The notes beneath the pieces are model-generated. The model was given only the letters and a program-made list of their open reading frames with translations. It ran no database searches and had not been told where the DNA came from. The position numbers and the translations under genes were made by a program. This document shows positions 46,828-58,600 of a stretch of 64,000 nucleotides of DNA, piece after piece; the stretch's first letter is position 1, and each line of letters starts with the position of its first letter. The DNA is from Myrmaecium sp. VS I D KN 1 (Eukaryota > Ascomycota > Dothideomycetes > Valsariales > Valsariaceae). The stretch spans positions 1,240,001 to 1,304,000 of the forward strand of contig JADQAV010000009.1 of assembly GCA_019775845.1 (NCBI GenBank), written 5' to 3'.

Positions 46828-49562
46828 ATGGATCAAGAGGGCCGAGAGAATGGCGAGCCCAAGCGGCGTGTCAAGAAGGAAGAGAAGAATGAGAGGAAAA
46901 GGAAGTGGTATGTGTCTCGCCACTCGGTCGCATAGAGAAGGCTCTAACGCCTCGCCCCCGCGGTATCTAGCATATCGAGCGCATGCGTCCCATGTCGTAA
47001 GAGAAAGAGCAAAGTAAGCACCGAAGGGAGCCCTCTTCCCTGTGAACATGACATGTATTGACACTTCATTGTTCTAGTGTGACGGGCGCATGCCCCAATG
47101 CTCTGCTTGCGCCGCGGTCTACAACACGGAGTGTATATACGACCCAGGCTCCGATCACCGCCGGAAAGGCGTCTACAAGAAAGATGTGGATGCCATGAAA
47201 ACGCGAAGCTCGACTCTCCAGACCTTGGTGCAGGCTATTCTCAACTATCCGGAGGACGAAGTCGCGGGTCTGGTCAAGCAGATACGGTCATGCGAGAATT
47301 TAGATGCTGTGGCCGAGTCGATACTAGCAAAAGAACATGGCTTGGAGGAGGAGGAGGATGGAGAAAGAGGGGACGAGAAGCCACGGACGGATAATGGCGC
47401 GACGCCGGCCGACAGTTCACCATTGGAATCCCAGCTGGCGGGGAAAATGGGCGGATTGCGGTTGGAAGACGGTTCCAAACGGTATATCGGAGGGACATCC
47501 AACCTGATATACCTTGAAGCAGCTATTGACAATGCCGAAGCATCCGCGTTGCCCAGCGAAGATCTCTATCAACAGGAGCGCGAACCCGTAACATCCTGGA
47601 CGAGCGTGACAAACAACCCCGAGCTTGTGATGCACCTAATGAACATGTACTTCACATGGCATTACTCCTTCTTCACTACGCTGTCGAAAAGCCTCTTCTA
47701 CCGTGATTTCCTCCTCGGAAAGCCGCCGGCTAATTCTCGACGACATTCGGAATACTGCAGTCCTTTACTCGTCAATGCAATGCTCGCTTTGGGATGCCAT
47801 TTTACCTCTTGGCCAGAAGCCCGAGCCGTACCTGATGATTCTTCGACGGCAGGGGATCACTTTTTCAAGGAAGCAAAACGCTTAATCCTCGAAGGTGACC
47901 TTCATGAACAGCCAAGGCTCACGACAGTGCAGGCACTGGCGCTCATGTCCGTTCGCGAAGCCGGTTGCGCGCGGGAGGCGAAAGGTTGGGTTTACAGTGG
48001 GATGAGCTTTCGTATGGCCTGTGATCTGGGCCTGAACCTAAACGCAGGGGGACTGGGCAAGGGATCCGCGCTCGAAGAGACGGAGGAAGACGCCAGACGG
48101 ATCACTTTCTGGGGTTGTTTTCTCTTCGACAAGTGCTGGTCAAACTATCTTGGCCGTCTTCCTCAACTTCCAACTTCGATCATTACTGTGCCGAAGTTCG
48201 AGGTCTTCCCTGTCGAGGACGCCGAAATATGGTGCCCTTACACGGATTCGGGTTTCAACCAGGCGCATGCGCAGCCTGCGAGGACTCGCGCTCTTGCCCG
48301 TCAGATCTCTTTGCTATGCGAGATCAGCAACGACCTTATGAACTATTTTTACAATCCAATAGACATGGATAAACCTAGAGGAAAGCAGGCAGAGATCAAG
48401 AAGCTGAGCGAGATCCACCAAAGGCTTGAGAACTGGAGGCGCGAGTTGCCCAAGGAGTTTGAGCCAAAAGAAGGCGGTCATCCATCGATGCTCGTAATGC
48501 AGTAAGTAGACTGTTGCTGGTATGCATGCAGTCGGATCACTGACCATGGCTAGCATGTTCTTCCAAATACTCTATATCCATCTCTTCCGGCCTTTTCTGA
48601 AGTACAATCAGAGCACCTCGCCGCTTCCGGCTAGTGTTAGCCCTCGAAAGCTCTGCACGCAAGCCGCAGCCATGATTTCTAAGCTCCTACGCCTGTACAA
48701 ACGATCCCACGGTCTGCGCCAAATTTGCAATATCGCTGTTTATATTGCGCATTCGGCATGTACCATTCATCTCTTGAACCTCCCGGAAAAGAATGCGAAG
48801 AGAGACATCACCCATGGTGTCAAGCATCTCGAAGAAATAGCAGAAGGCTGGCTATGCGCGCGGCGTACTCTATGCATATTAAGCCTACTTGCGCGGAAAT
48901 GGGAAGTAGAGTTGCCCGAGGAGGCTGCCGCCGTCCTTGCACGGGCCGATGCGAAGTTTGGGCCGTATATGGGTGAAAGCAACACGCCAAAAGGAGCAGC
49001 ACGGCAGTCTGAGCAAACTCAGCATCTGGCAAGGACAGTGCGGTCTCCGCTTCAATCTTACGACACTCCGCAGCATGATGGGACGCCGGTCTATATCCCA
49101 GCCGGTATGCCTCCCGCCACTGCCCCTGGGCTTACAAGATCGGTTTCGAGTCGGTTGAGCAGTGGCGCCCCATCATCGCCGCAATCCATCGCAGATGTAC
49201 GCTATGCGCCATATAAGAACCGCGACCAGCCCCTCGCGGAGGCAGCCAGCGTCCTCGGCCCGATCCCTACGAGCGTGCCCACATCCGAAGATTCGCCCTC
49301 GCAACTCTTCGGCGGGAACTCAGAAGCGCTCATGCGGGAGAGCCAGGATTGGTGGCTGCGAGATCAGTCACAGCTTGCACTGGGCTTCGACAATTGGGAT
49401 CTGACGGAGGCGGACGTGGCCTGGTTGAACAACGCGACGGCGATGGGGCCAGCGACGAATGGGGGCGTCCCATATCCTATGACCAATAACATGAACGTGA
49501 TGACCGGACCAACGGGCTACGAAGCCGTGAACACCTATAATGAGGCTGAGTGGTATCAATGA
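46828..49562 (+). CDS. Zn2Cys6 transcription factor, NirA-like
   Basis: A fungal binuclear zinc cluster regulator. Exons 46828-46907, 46971-47013, 47078-48501 and 48554-49562 give 851 residues. The zinc cluster Cys are at 32, 35, 42, 49, 52 and 60 (C-x2-C-x6-C-x6-C-x2-C-x7-C); two introns cut through it, one of them flanking a 43-base exon. YDPGSDHRRKGVYKKD follows, as in NirA and related factors. The fungal-specific regulatory domain (about 190-600) has MYFTWHYSFFTTLSKSLFYR, GWVYSGMSFRMACDLGLNL and RRITFWGCFLFDKCWSNYLG. The C-terminus is Ser/Pro/Asn-rich with an acidic/aromatic end (WWLRDQSQLALGFDNWDL), a likely activation domain. It resembles NirA, the nitrate regulator, but moulds carry several such paralogues and no nitrate gene is nearby, so target genes are unknown. 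Confidence 0.85.
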
Positions 49563-50712
49563 TTCCCCATATTCCCTCCCGCTTTTCCCTGTACCTGGCG
49601 TATGGAATGGAGTCGCGGGGTTTGTATATATTGTGCAATATTCCTAAGGGAACAAGCCAGGCTGGACAGGGGAATCAAGCGGAGAGCTGCGGATGATGGC
49701 AGAAGATACCGGACTCTGTGTATCATCTCGTCACAGGGGATGAGTCGTACATGACCAATATTCCCATTCCATCTTGTCACTCTTGTACTACAAGTCTACT
49801 ATACTGATCAAGAGGCCTATGGTGTTGGAAAAAGTTCTCATTTTTTTGATATTCTTAGGAGGATTAGCTCCTCCCGGAGATCTGGGATGAGTGTGATTTG
49901 CCGATTGTGTCGACCCCCTTAGTTAGCTCCGAAAAGTGAACGTGAGAAAAAAAAAGAAGCATTTGATGAATCAAAGACATGCGTCATCGCTCAAGGGTTC
50001 AGCCAGCGGGGTAACTAATCGTGCATGGTCCGTGGTCCCAGTCCGGGTCCCCACACAACTATGATGCATGCAGGTGTCGATTCTTTTTACGATCCTTTCT
50101 ATTCTTGCCCATCCCATTGGCTAGCCAGTATTGCATCGCGTTTTTCACGTGATACCCCACCATCCATCCTCTCGCTGTGTCTCTCACGGTGTATTGCTGC
50201 AGCTTCATCAATCACTTCCCCACTCATGTACGTCGGGTACTCACATCGCTCACTGAGAGCGGAAAACAGCACCGATGACGACGGTGTATGTACGGATTTC
50301 TCGCCGGGCACCCCTCAGCCGGCGGGGGCACTGGCGCGGACGGGCGGACAGAGCGGGCCTGGGGTGGCCAATGGCGAAACTGGACTTCGGGGCAGCGTGG
50401 TGGGGCTCCGACGCTCCGTCTTTTCTCCGACGCTCACCGCCCGCGGTATCGGCCCTCGATTCGCCCTTAGCTCCAAGTTTTTCTGCAGCCCGCGAGTAGC
50501 CACAACCCTAGCTCGAACAGCCTTTCTACGTACCTTCCTCGACAAATATTTTCCCACTCCCCCTTCTTTTCTTCTTCTTTTCATGTCCTCGTTCCTCTCC
50601 TTCAATTGAAGCCCTCTACAGACCTTTCCTCGGAGCCCGCCTACACCCCCATCACTTGCTGCTGCTACCCTGATTTTCCCCTTTCTTTTTCATTGCGTCT
50701 CCTGTGCGAAGA
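49563..50712. promoter_or_regulatory. Upstream region of the CPSase-ATCase gene
   Basis: 1.15 kb holding the promoter and leader of the pyrimidine gene. The last 150 bp are very pyrimidine-rich, ending in TTTCTTTTTCATTGCG, as in strongly expressed fungal genes. A 194-codon frame at 50025-50609 has no recognisable motif and is probably chance or upstream leader sequence. Confidence 0.45.
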
Positions 50713-53700
50713 ATGGCGGGGCAGTTGACAGGCGGTGCGGCTGCGGGCGCTCCTCAGATGGCCTTGGAGTTGGAGGATGGCTACTTCGTCACCGGCATCA
50801 GCTTCGGTGCCGAGAAGAGCGTTGCCGGTGAGCTGGTCTTCCAGACCGGCATGGTGGGATACCCGGAGTCCATCACGGGTACGTTCTGGACGACAATTGC
50901 TCGCTGCCTCGACCGCCGGAAACCTTTCGAACTAACATATAAATTTTCTAGATCCGAGTTACCGAGGCCAAATCCTCGTCGTCACATTCCCCCTGGTAGG
51001 AAACTATGGTGTTCCCTCCAGGGAGGAGCGTGACAAGCTCTTGGGCGACCTGCCCGCCTACTTCGAGGCTGCTAAAATCCACATCGCCGGTTTGGTGGTG
51101 GCAACTTATGCCGGCGAGGAGTACTCCCACCACCTTGCTACTTCCTCCTTGGGAACTTGGTTGAAAGAGCAAGGCGTGCCTGCTATCTGTGGCGTGGACA
51201 CCAGGGCGCTCACCAAGAGGATCCGGGAAGAGGGTAGCATGCTTGGAAAGCTTCGTCTGCAGAAGGCCCCTTCTCTGCTCCAGCAGCTGGCTCACCCTCT
51301 TTCTCGCGCCCACGCTGAGGCTGAAGCTTTCACCTCTCTTGCCGACGAGGCTCTGAAGGAACGCTTCGAGGAGATTGACTGGGTGAACCCCAACGAGAAA
51401 AATCTTGTGGAAGAGGGTAAGTTGCAATAAATTGTGCAGAAAAGGAGCCGTGGCTAACAGAGATAAAAGCATCCACTAGCCACCCCAAGACATACCACCC
51501 CGATCCGGATGTTGCGTTGATCCATCCCACCGGTCGTCCTGTCAAGGTTGTTTGCGTCGACGTTGGTTTGAAATACAACCAGCTTAGGTGCCTTCTGAAG
51601 CGTGGTCTCGAGGTTGAAGTCGTCCCCTGGGACTATGATTTCCCGAAGCTGGCTGGAAAGGAGTATGATGGTCTCTTCATCTCCAACGGTCCCGGTGACC
51701 CAGCTATAATGAAGGACACTGTCGAGCACATCCGTGCCGCTTTGGAGGAGGCCCGCACCCCGATCTTCGGCATTTGCTTGGGTCACCAGCTCCTCGCTCG
51801 CGCTGCTGGTGCGCAGACCTTGAAGATGAAGTTTGGCAACCGTGGCCACAACATCCCTTGCACGAGCCGTCTCTCTGGACGGTGTTACATTACCTCGCAA
51901 AACCACGGTTACGCAGTGGACTCCAACACCTTGCCTTCCGGCTGGGAGGAGCTCTTCTACAACGCCAACGATGGCAGCAACGAAGGTATCCGGCATGTCA
52001 ACCGGCCGTACTTCAGTGTTCAGTTCCACCCCGAGCATGCTCCTGGTCCCCGCGACACTGAGTTCCTGTTTGATGTATTTGTCGATACCATCATGGAAAC
52101 TCTCCACAACCCCGACGCGCTGAAAGCACCTGTCAAGTTCCCCGGCGGAGATATTGTGGAGAACAAGAAGCAGCACCCCCGCTTGAAGCCCAAGAGGGTC
52201 TTGGTTTTGGGCAGTGGTGGCTTGAGCATTGGTCAGGCTGGCGAGTTCGACTACTCCGGATCCCAGGCTATCAAGGCGCTCAAGGAGGAGGGTATCTACA
52301 CCATTCTCATCAACCCGAACATCGCCACCATCCAGACATCAAAGGGGTTGGCCGATCGCGTTTACTTCCTGCCTGTCAATGCCGAGTTCGTCAGGAAGGT
52401 CATCAAGCAGGAGAAGCCGGATGCTATCTACGTCACGTTCGGTGGTCAGACCGCGTTGCAGGTCGGTATCCAGCTGAAGGACGAATTCGAGGGACTTGGT
52501 GTCAAGGTTCTCGGTACCCCTATCGAGACTGTCATCACTACAGAGGATCGTGAGCTCTTCGCTCGTAGCATGGAGTCTATCGGCGAGAAGTGCGCCAAGT
52601 CCGCCTCTGCCTCCAACGTAGAGGAAGCCATGCGCGTCGTAGGCGACATTGGCTTCCCTGTCATCGTCCGCGCAGCCTACGCATTGGGTGGTTTGGGTAG
52701 TGGCTTTGCCAACAACGAACAAGAACTCCTTGATCTCTGCAACAAGGCCTTCGCTGCCAGCCCCCAGGTCCTCATCGAGCGTAGTATGAAGGGCTGGAAG
52801 GAGATCGAATATGAGGTCGTCCGTGACGCATACGACAACTGTATTACTGTTTGTAATATGGAGAACTTCGATCCTCTCGGCATCCACACTGGCGACTCTA
52901 TCGTTGTTGCCCCTTCCCAGACCCTCTCGGATGAGGATTACAACATGCTGCGCACGACTGCGGTCAATGTGATCAGGCATCTGGGAGTTGTCGGAGAGTG
53001 CAACATCCAATACGCGCTGAACCCTTTCTCAAAGGAGTACTGTATCATTGAGGTCAACGCGCGTCTGTCCCGTTCCTCTGCCCTTGCCTCTAAGGCGACC
53101 GGTTACCCCCTCGCTTTCATTGCTGCTAAGCTCGGCTTGAACATCCCCCTTAATGAGATCAAGAACAGCGTCACCAAGAGCACCTGTGCTTGCTTTGAGC
53201 CGTCTCTCGACTACTGCGTCGTCAAGATTCCCCGCTGGGATCTCAAGAAGTTCACTCGTGTCTCTACACTCCTCGGATCTTCCATGAAGAGTGTGGGCGA
53301 GGTTATGAGCATCGGCAGGACTTTTGAGGAGGCTATTCAGAAGGCCATCCGCGAGATTGAGCCCAACAACATTGGGTTCAACTACGAGGCTCATGCACTC
53401 ATGGACATCGATGACGAGCTTCAAACTCCTTCTGACCAGCGTCTCTTCGCTATCGCGAACGCCATGCATGCCGGCTACAGCGTAGACAAGATCTGGGAAA
53501 TGACCAGGATCGACAAGTGGTTCCTCAGCAGACTCAAGGGGCTGAGCGACTTCGCCAAGGATATGGGTCACTTCAACGCCTCCTCTGTTCCCCGGCATCT
53601 CTTCAGGAAGGCCAAGCAACTTGGCTTCTCGGACCGTCAGCTGGCTAAATTCTGGAACTCCAACGAGCTCGCGGTTCGCCGGGCTAGGGTTGACGCCGGC

Positions 53701-56461
53701 ATTGGCCCTGTTGTCAAGCAAATTGATACCGTCGCTGCGGAATTCCCGGCCTTCACTAACTACCTGTACCTCACGTACAATGGTACTGAACACGACATCT
53801 CTTTTGAAGACCACGGTGTCATGGTTCTGGGGTCTGGTGTGTACCGTATCGGTTCCTCCGTCGAATTCGACTGGTGCTCTGTCCGCGCTGTCAGGACCCT
53901 GCGCGAGTCTGGTTACAAGACGGTCATGGTTAACTACAACCCTGAGACCGTGAGTACGGATTACGATGAGGCTGACCGTCTCTACTTTGAGAACATCAGC
54001 TTGGAGACGGTTCTGGACATTTACCACCTTGAGAACTCTGCTGGTGTCATGCTTTCCATGGGTGGTCAGACTCCTAACAACATCTCTCTGCCACTCCACC
54101 GCCTGAACGTCCGGATCCTGGGTACCTCTCCTGAGATGATTGACACTGCTGAGAACAGGTACAAGTTCTCACGTATGTTGGACCGCATCTCAGTTGATCA
54201 GCCTGCCTGGAAAGAGCTTACTAGCATCGATGAGGCCTTGGAGTTCTGCGAGAAGGTGTCATACCCTGTCCTTGTCAGACCTTCTTACGTCCTCTCTGGT
54301 GCTGCCATGAACACTGTGTACTCCAAGGATGACTTGGCCAACTACCTCAACCAGGCTGCAGCGGTCTCTCGCGATCATCCCGTGGTCATTACCAAGTACA
54401 TCGAGAATGCCAAGGAAATCGAGATGGACGCTGTTGCTTTGAACGGCAAGATGATTGGACATTTCGTTTCGGAGCACGTGGAAAACGCTGGTGTGCACTC
54501 TGGTGATGCTACTCTGATCCTGCCCCCTCAGGATCTGGACCCCGAGACTGTGCGCAGGATTGAGGATGCTACTCGCAAAATCGGCAATGCCCTCAACGTG
54601 ACCGGGCCTTTCAACATCCAGTTCATCGCGAAGGACAACGAGATCAAGGTTATCGAGTGCAATGTCCGCGCTTCCCGGTCCTTCCCCTTCGTCTCGAAGG
54701 TTATGGGTGTCGACCTGATTGAGATGGCTACCAAGGCTATGGCGGGTTTGCCTGTTGAGGAATACCCTCCGGTCAACATCCCCTCCGACTACGTCGGTGT
54801 CAAGGTTCCTCAGTTCTCCTTCTCTCGTCTGTCTGGTGCCGACCCGGTTCTGGGTGTTGAGATGGCTTCGACCGGTGAAGTCGCTTGCTTCGGTCGCACT
54901 AAGTACGAGGCTTACATGAAGGCCCTGATCTCCACTGGATTCAGATTGCCGAAGAAGAACATCCTCTTGTCCATTGGATCCTTCAAGGATAAGATGGAGA
55001 TGCTGCCTTCCATCCAGTCTCTCCACAAGATGGGATACAACCTCTTTGCCACCGCGGGTACCGCCGATTTCATCTCTGAGCATGGCATCCCTGTCAAGTT
55101 CCTGGAAGTTCTTGCTGGACGCGAGGGTGTCGATGGCCAGAAGGCTGAGTACTCGCTGACCCAGCATTTGTCGAACAACCTTATCGACCTCTACATCAAC
55201 CTGCCGTCCAACAACCGCTTCCGCCGTCCTGCTAACTACATGAGCCGTGGCTACAAGACCCGTCGTATGGCTGTTGACTACCAGATCCCTCTCGTCTCGA
55301 ATGTGAAGAATGCCAAGATCTTGATTGAGGCGCTTGCTCGTCACTACGATTTGGAGATCAGCAAGGTTGACTACCAGACTTTCGAGGAACGCCCGTCGAC
55401 CGCCCACGGCCAGGCTATGACCCTTCCTCGGCCCAAGCCTTCCCCTTCTCTGGCCCAGCTGCTCGCCATGTCTCCCTTCAAGGGCAAGAGCGTCATCTCC
55501 GTCAACAACATCACTCGCAGTGATCTTCATCTGCTCTTCACTGTTGCTTCCGAGATGAGGCTGGCCGTCCAACGCTCCGGAAGTATTGACCTTCTCAAGG
55601 GTCACGTCCTCTGCACCATGTTCTTCGAGCCTTCCACTAGGACCTCCTGCTCTTTTGATGCTGCTATGAAGCGCCTTGGTGGCTCCACCGTTGTGGTCAA
55701 CGAAGCGCACTCTTCCACTAAGAAGGGCGAGTCCCTGGCCGACACCATCAGGACTTTGGGTTGCTATGGCGATGCCATCGTCCTCCGTCATCCCGACGAG
55801 GAGTCTGCCGAGACGGCTGTCAAGTTCAGTGACGTCCCCATCATCAACGCTGGAAACGGCAGCCGCGAGCACCCTACCCAGGCTTTCTTGGATCTGTACA
55901 CCATCCGTGAGGAGCTCGGTACCGTCAACGGCCTGAACATCACCTTTGTTGGCGATCTTCAGTATGGGCGCACTGTCCACTCTCTCTGCAAGCTCCTCAG
56001 GCACTACGATGTCACCGTCAACCTGGTTGCTCCTGCCGAGCTGCCGCTGCCCGCCAAGGTTCGTGAGGATCTTCAGGCACGCAGCCAGCTCGCTATGGAG
56101 AGCCACGAGCTCACTCCTGAGATCCTGGCCAAGACTGATGTCCTTTACTGCACTCGCGTTCAGAAGGAGCGTTTCCCTGATCTGGCAGTCTACGAGAAGG
56201 TCAAGAACGCAATCGTGGTGGACAACGCGGTTATGAAGAATGCCAAGGACAAGATGATCATCATGCATCCTTTGCCTAGGAACGCTGAGATCAGTGAAGA
56301 GGTGGACTTCGACCCGAGGGCGGCGTACTTCAGACAGGTAAGTGAAACACGACCGAAGTCTCCCATCCCCTGGTCCCATCAATTAGATGCTAACAAAGGT
56401 TTAGATGAGATACGGCCTCTACACCCGCATGGCGCTGCTGGCGCTTGTGATGGCTCCATAG
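50713..56461 (+). CDS. Carbamoyl-phosphate synthase/aspartate carbamoyltransferase lacking the DHOase-like domain
   Basis: Makes carbamoyl phosphate from glutamine, bicarbonate and ATP, then carbamoyl aspartate: the first two steps of pyrimidine synthesis, controlled by UTP. Exons 50713-50878, 50952-51416, 51470-56337 and 56405-56461; 5556 nt, 1851 residues. Domains: glutamine amidotransferase 1-395 with GICLGHQLL (nucleophile Cys313); CPSase with two ATP-grasp halves from about 442; allosteric region to about 1513; linker 1514-1544; ATCase 1545-1851 with [30 protein letters not shown] and HPLPRNAEI. Known fungal homologues (yeast Ura2, Aspergillus pyrABCN) are 2200-2280 residues because an inactive dihydroorotase-like domain of about 330 residues and a longer linker lie before ATCase. 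Here VDYQT (ending at 55380) is followed almost at once by the ATCase in a single uninterrupted exon. All catalytic motifs look intact. Confidence 0.93.
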
Positions 56462-57693
56462 AGGAACGACACGATGTAATCATAGGCTTCACATCTTCCC
56501 GGCGTTTTGTTCGAGGCGGCGAACCACTCAACCCCCCAAAAGCCTCCGTCTTTTTATTTTCCCTTTATGTTTAGACTCTTCAGCTATAGGCACTTTTCCC
56601 CTTACTACGATCATTGGGTAGATTAGCATAACCAATTACCCATTGATATGATGATGACGATGATGATGTATGACGACAACTTGGGACATGTGTAACGGGC
56701 TTGGTATTTTCTATTTTCTGGCATGGGGGGAAGTTCTTTCAGTTTGGATTTTTGGCGTTTTTGCATTTTTCATCATCGTTTTTCTCTATGCGTTTGAGCG
56801 AGGCGTCATTTCGGATTTGTTTCATTTGGTTTGGTTTGGTTCGGGGCGGTTATTTATTGTATCGCGTGGGCGTTGGATTCTCATTGGCTGGTTGGGCTAT
56901 TTATGGGGGCGTTCTCCACTGGTTTTTTTTGGTTCTCTTTCCAGGGTCCCTTTTTTTTTCACTCTTCCTGCAGGCTGGTCACTGCACCGGGAAAAAGAAC
57001 GACTGGATGGTGGGATTGTTATTCTGTTTGGCATTTACACATGGGTATTTTGGCGGGACGAAATAGAGGAAGGGAAAAGAAATGATCATCAAGCATTACA
57101 GACGATGATTCTCGTCTGGATTTTCTATCCATTTCTTTATTTTAGGCTTCCTTCGTTCCCTCTTTTTTTTTTCCTTTATATATATATATATATAATCAAA
57201 GGTTTAAGTTCAAGGAAGAAGAATGTTGTCGTGGTGTATTATGATTCATTGGTAGCGTAGTCGTTCGTAGTGGTGAGGGGAGGTTCTTACTGTTTCTGAA
57301 TGGCAAAGGCAAAATGAGTGCTAGAATCGCTAAAGGGGGGAGATCAAGAGAGAAAGGAAAAAAGAAAAAAAAAAAGGGAAAATATACAAGATCCTTACAC
57401 TGTTCATTTCCCCTCCTCCATCGCTATACCGTGAACATCTTCGCCGAAGCCGAAACGCCTGTGAAGGGAAAGGAGACCAGTAAACCGAAAAACAGAAGAA
57501 GAACCAAGATTGGCGATGGGGCATGATACAGTCGTCGTAAGAAAAGAAGGAGATCATGATCCAAAAAGAGAACTACGCTTCATGTACAGCAGCAACAATC
57601 ATTTTGACGTTCGGGGGGTCGTGGTCTGATATTCTTCAGGGACACGAAGGAGGGACGTGTCTCTGCCCCTTGGTCGGGGCACGTATGCCTCAA
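56462..57693. other. Convergent intergenic region, CPSase-ATCase/Nyv1
   Basis: 1.2 kb between converging stop codons. It includes an ATG/ACG trinucleotide microsatellite near 56647-56675 in the probable 3' UTR, T-rich stretches, and a (TA)9 run at 57177-57194. A 196-codon plus-strand frame (56670-57260) is T-rich with hydrophobic translation and looks like chance. Confidence 0.45.
57177..57194. repeat. (TA)9 microsatellite
   Basis: Nine TA dinucleotides in non-coding sequence between the CPSase-ATCase and R-SNARE genes. Confidence 0.9.
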
Positions 57694-58600
57694 TCAATGG
57701 CTGATGCACCTGGACCAAGCTGTAAACGAGAGTGGGTTAGCAATTAACGTCCACTGTGCTTCTTTACTCCCCAGAGTCGAGCCTTGACTGCGGCCGATAC
57801 TTATCAATGGCAAAACAAGCAACATTGGTTTTTCGTCCGAATGAGGGCATAACGAAGGAAAGTTGAAATCAATCAAACTTACCAGGCAAACCACAGCCAA
57901 ATCCGACAAAGAGGTAGATGAGCAAGAGAACCACAACGACGAGGAGGGCCATGAGCTTGACGTTCTTCCACCACATGCGACGGCGGAGGTTGCGGCTGCG
58001 GACGCGGAAGTCGCGGGCGTCGCTGCCGAGGCGGTCGGTCTTGTCGACGAGGAGGTCGATGCGCTCGCCGCGCTCGAGGAGGGCCTCGATGTTCTCCGTC
58101 ATGATCTCGCGCACGCCGTCGATCTCGGCGCGGGCGACGCGCATCGCGTCGCGGCGGCCGGCGGGCGTCTCGCCCTGGAGGGCCATGAGCTCGCGCATGC
58201 GGCCGTTGAAGGCGGCGCAGCCGTAGGGGGGCAGGGCGGCGAAGTCGGTCGAGGCGGCGGGGAACCGGCGGAGGAACTCGGCTTTGAGGCCGACGAGGTA
58301 GCCGAAGGGGATCCGGCGGCCGAGGTCGGCGGCGGCGATGACGAGGAAGGTGAGGTGCCCCGCGGATGCCTGCCCGGATGGGTACTCGCTGGGAGCGGAG
58401 GAGATGTAGTGGATTTGGTGGGGGCCGTGCGTGTAGGTCAACTTCTCGGGCTTGTCGTGCGAGATCTTGGGGAGGATGAGCGCGGCGAGGGAGGAGGTTT
58501 GCGAGCTGGCGGAGGCGGCATGCTCGGCGAGGATGGTGTGGTTATGGGCGATGCAGGAGTAGAGGAGGGGGTGGGAAGCGTCGGAGGAGGAGCCGGCCAT
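57694..58600 (-). CDS. R-SNARE, Nyv1/VAMP7-like synaptobrevin
   Basis: A vesicle or vacuole SNARE that drives membrane fusion. Two exons, 57883-58600 and 57694-57719, give 247 residues. The longin domain is N-terminal (SHPLLYSCIAHNHTILAEHA to about 130, with IPFGYLVGLKAEFLRRFP). The SNARE motif follows with the R-SNARE zero-layer Arg in ALLERGERIDLLVDKTDRL, then RSRNLRRRMWWKNVK and one C-terminal membrane helix (MALLVVVVLLLIYLFVGFGC). The final exon adds only AWSRCISH. The start at 58600 is the first ATG of the frame; the frame stays open upstream to 58984 only because the leader is CT-rich and reads as Ser/Pro codons. Longin plus R-SNARE marks it as VAMP7/Nyv1-type. Confidence 0.9.

Noticed and set aside
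50025-50609. 194-codon open frame upstream of the CPSase-ATCase gene
   Set aside because: No motif or family resemblance, and it ends in the pyrimidine-rich leader; GC-rich promoter DNA easily gives such frames.
54259-56382. 707-codon frame antisense to the CPSase-ATCase exon
   Set aside because: It is a shadow of a highly codon-biased gene; the sense frame carries all catalytic motifs.
56670-57260. 196-codon hydrophobic frame after the CPSase-ATCase stop
   Set aside because: T-rich low-complexity DNA gives Phe/Leu/Trp-rich translation; no conserved membrane-protein pattern.
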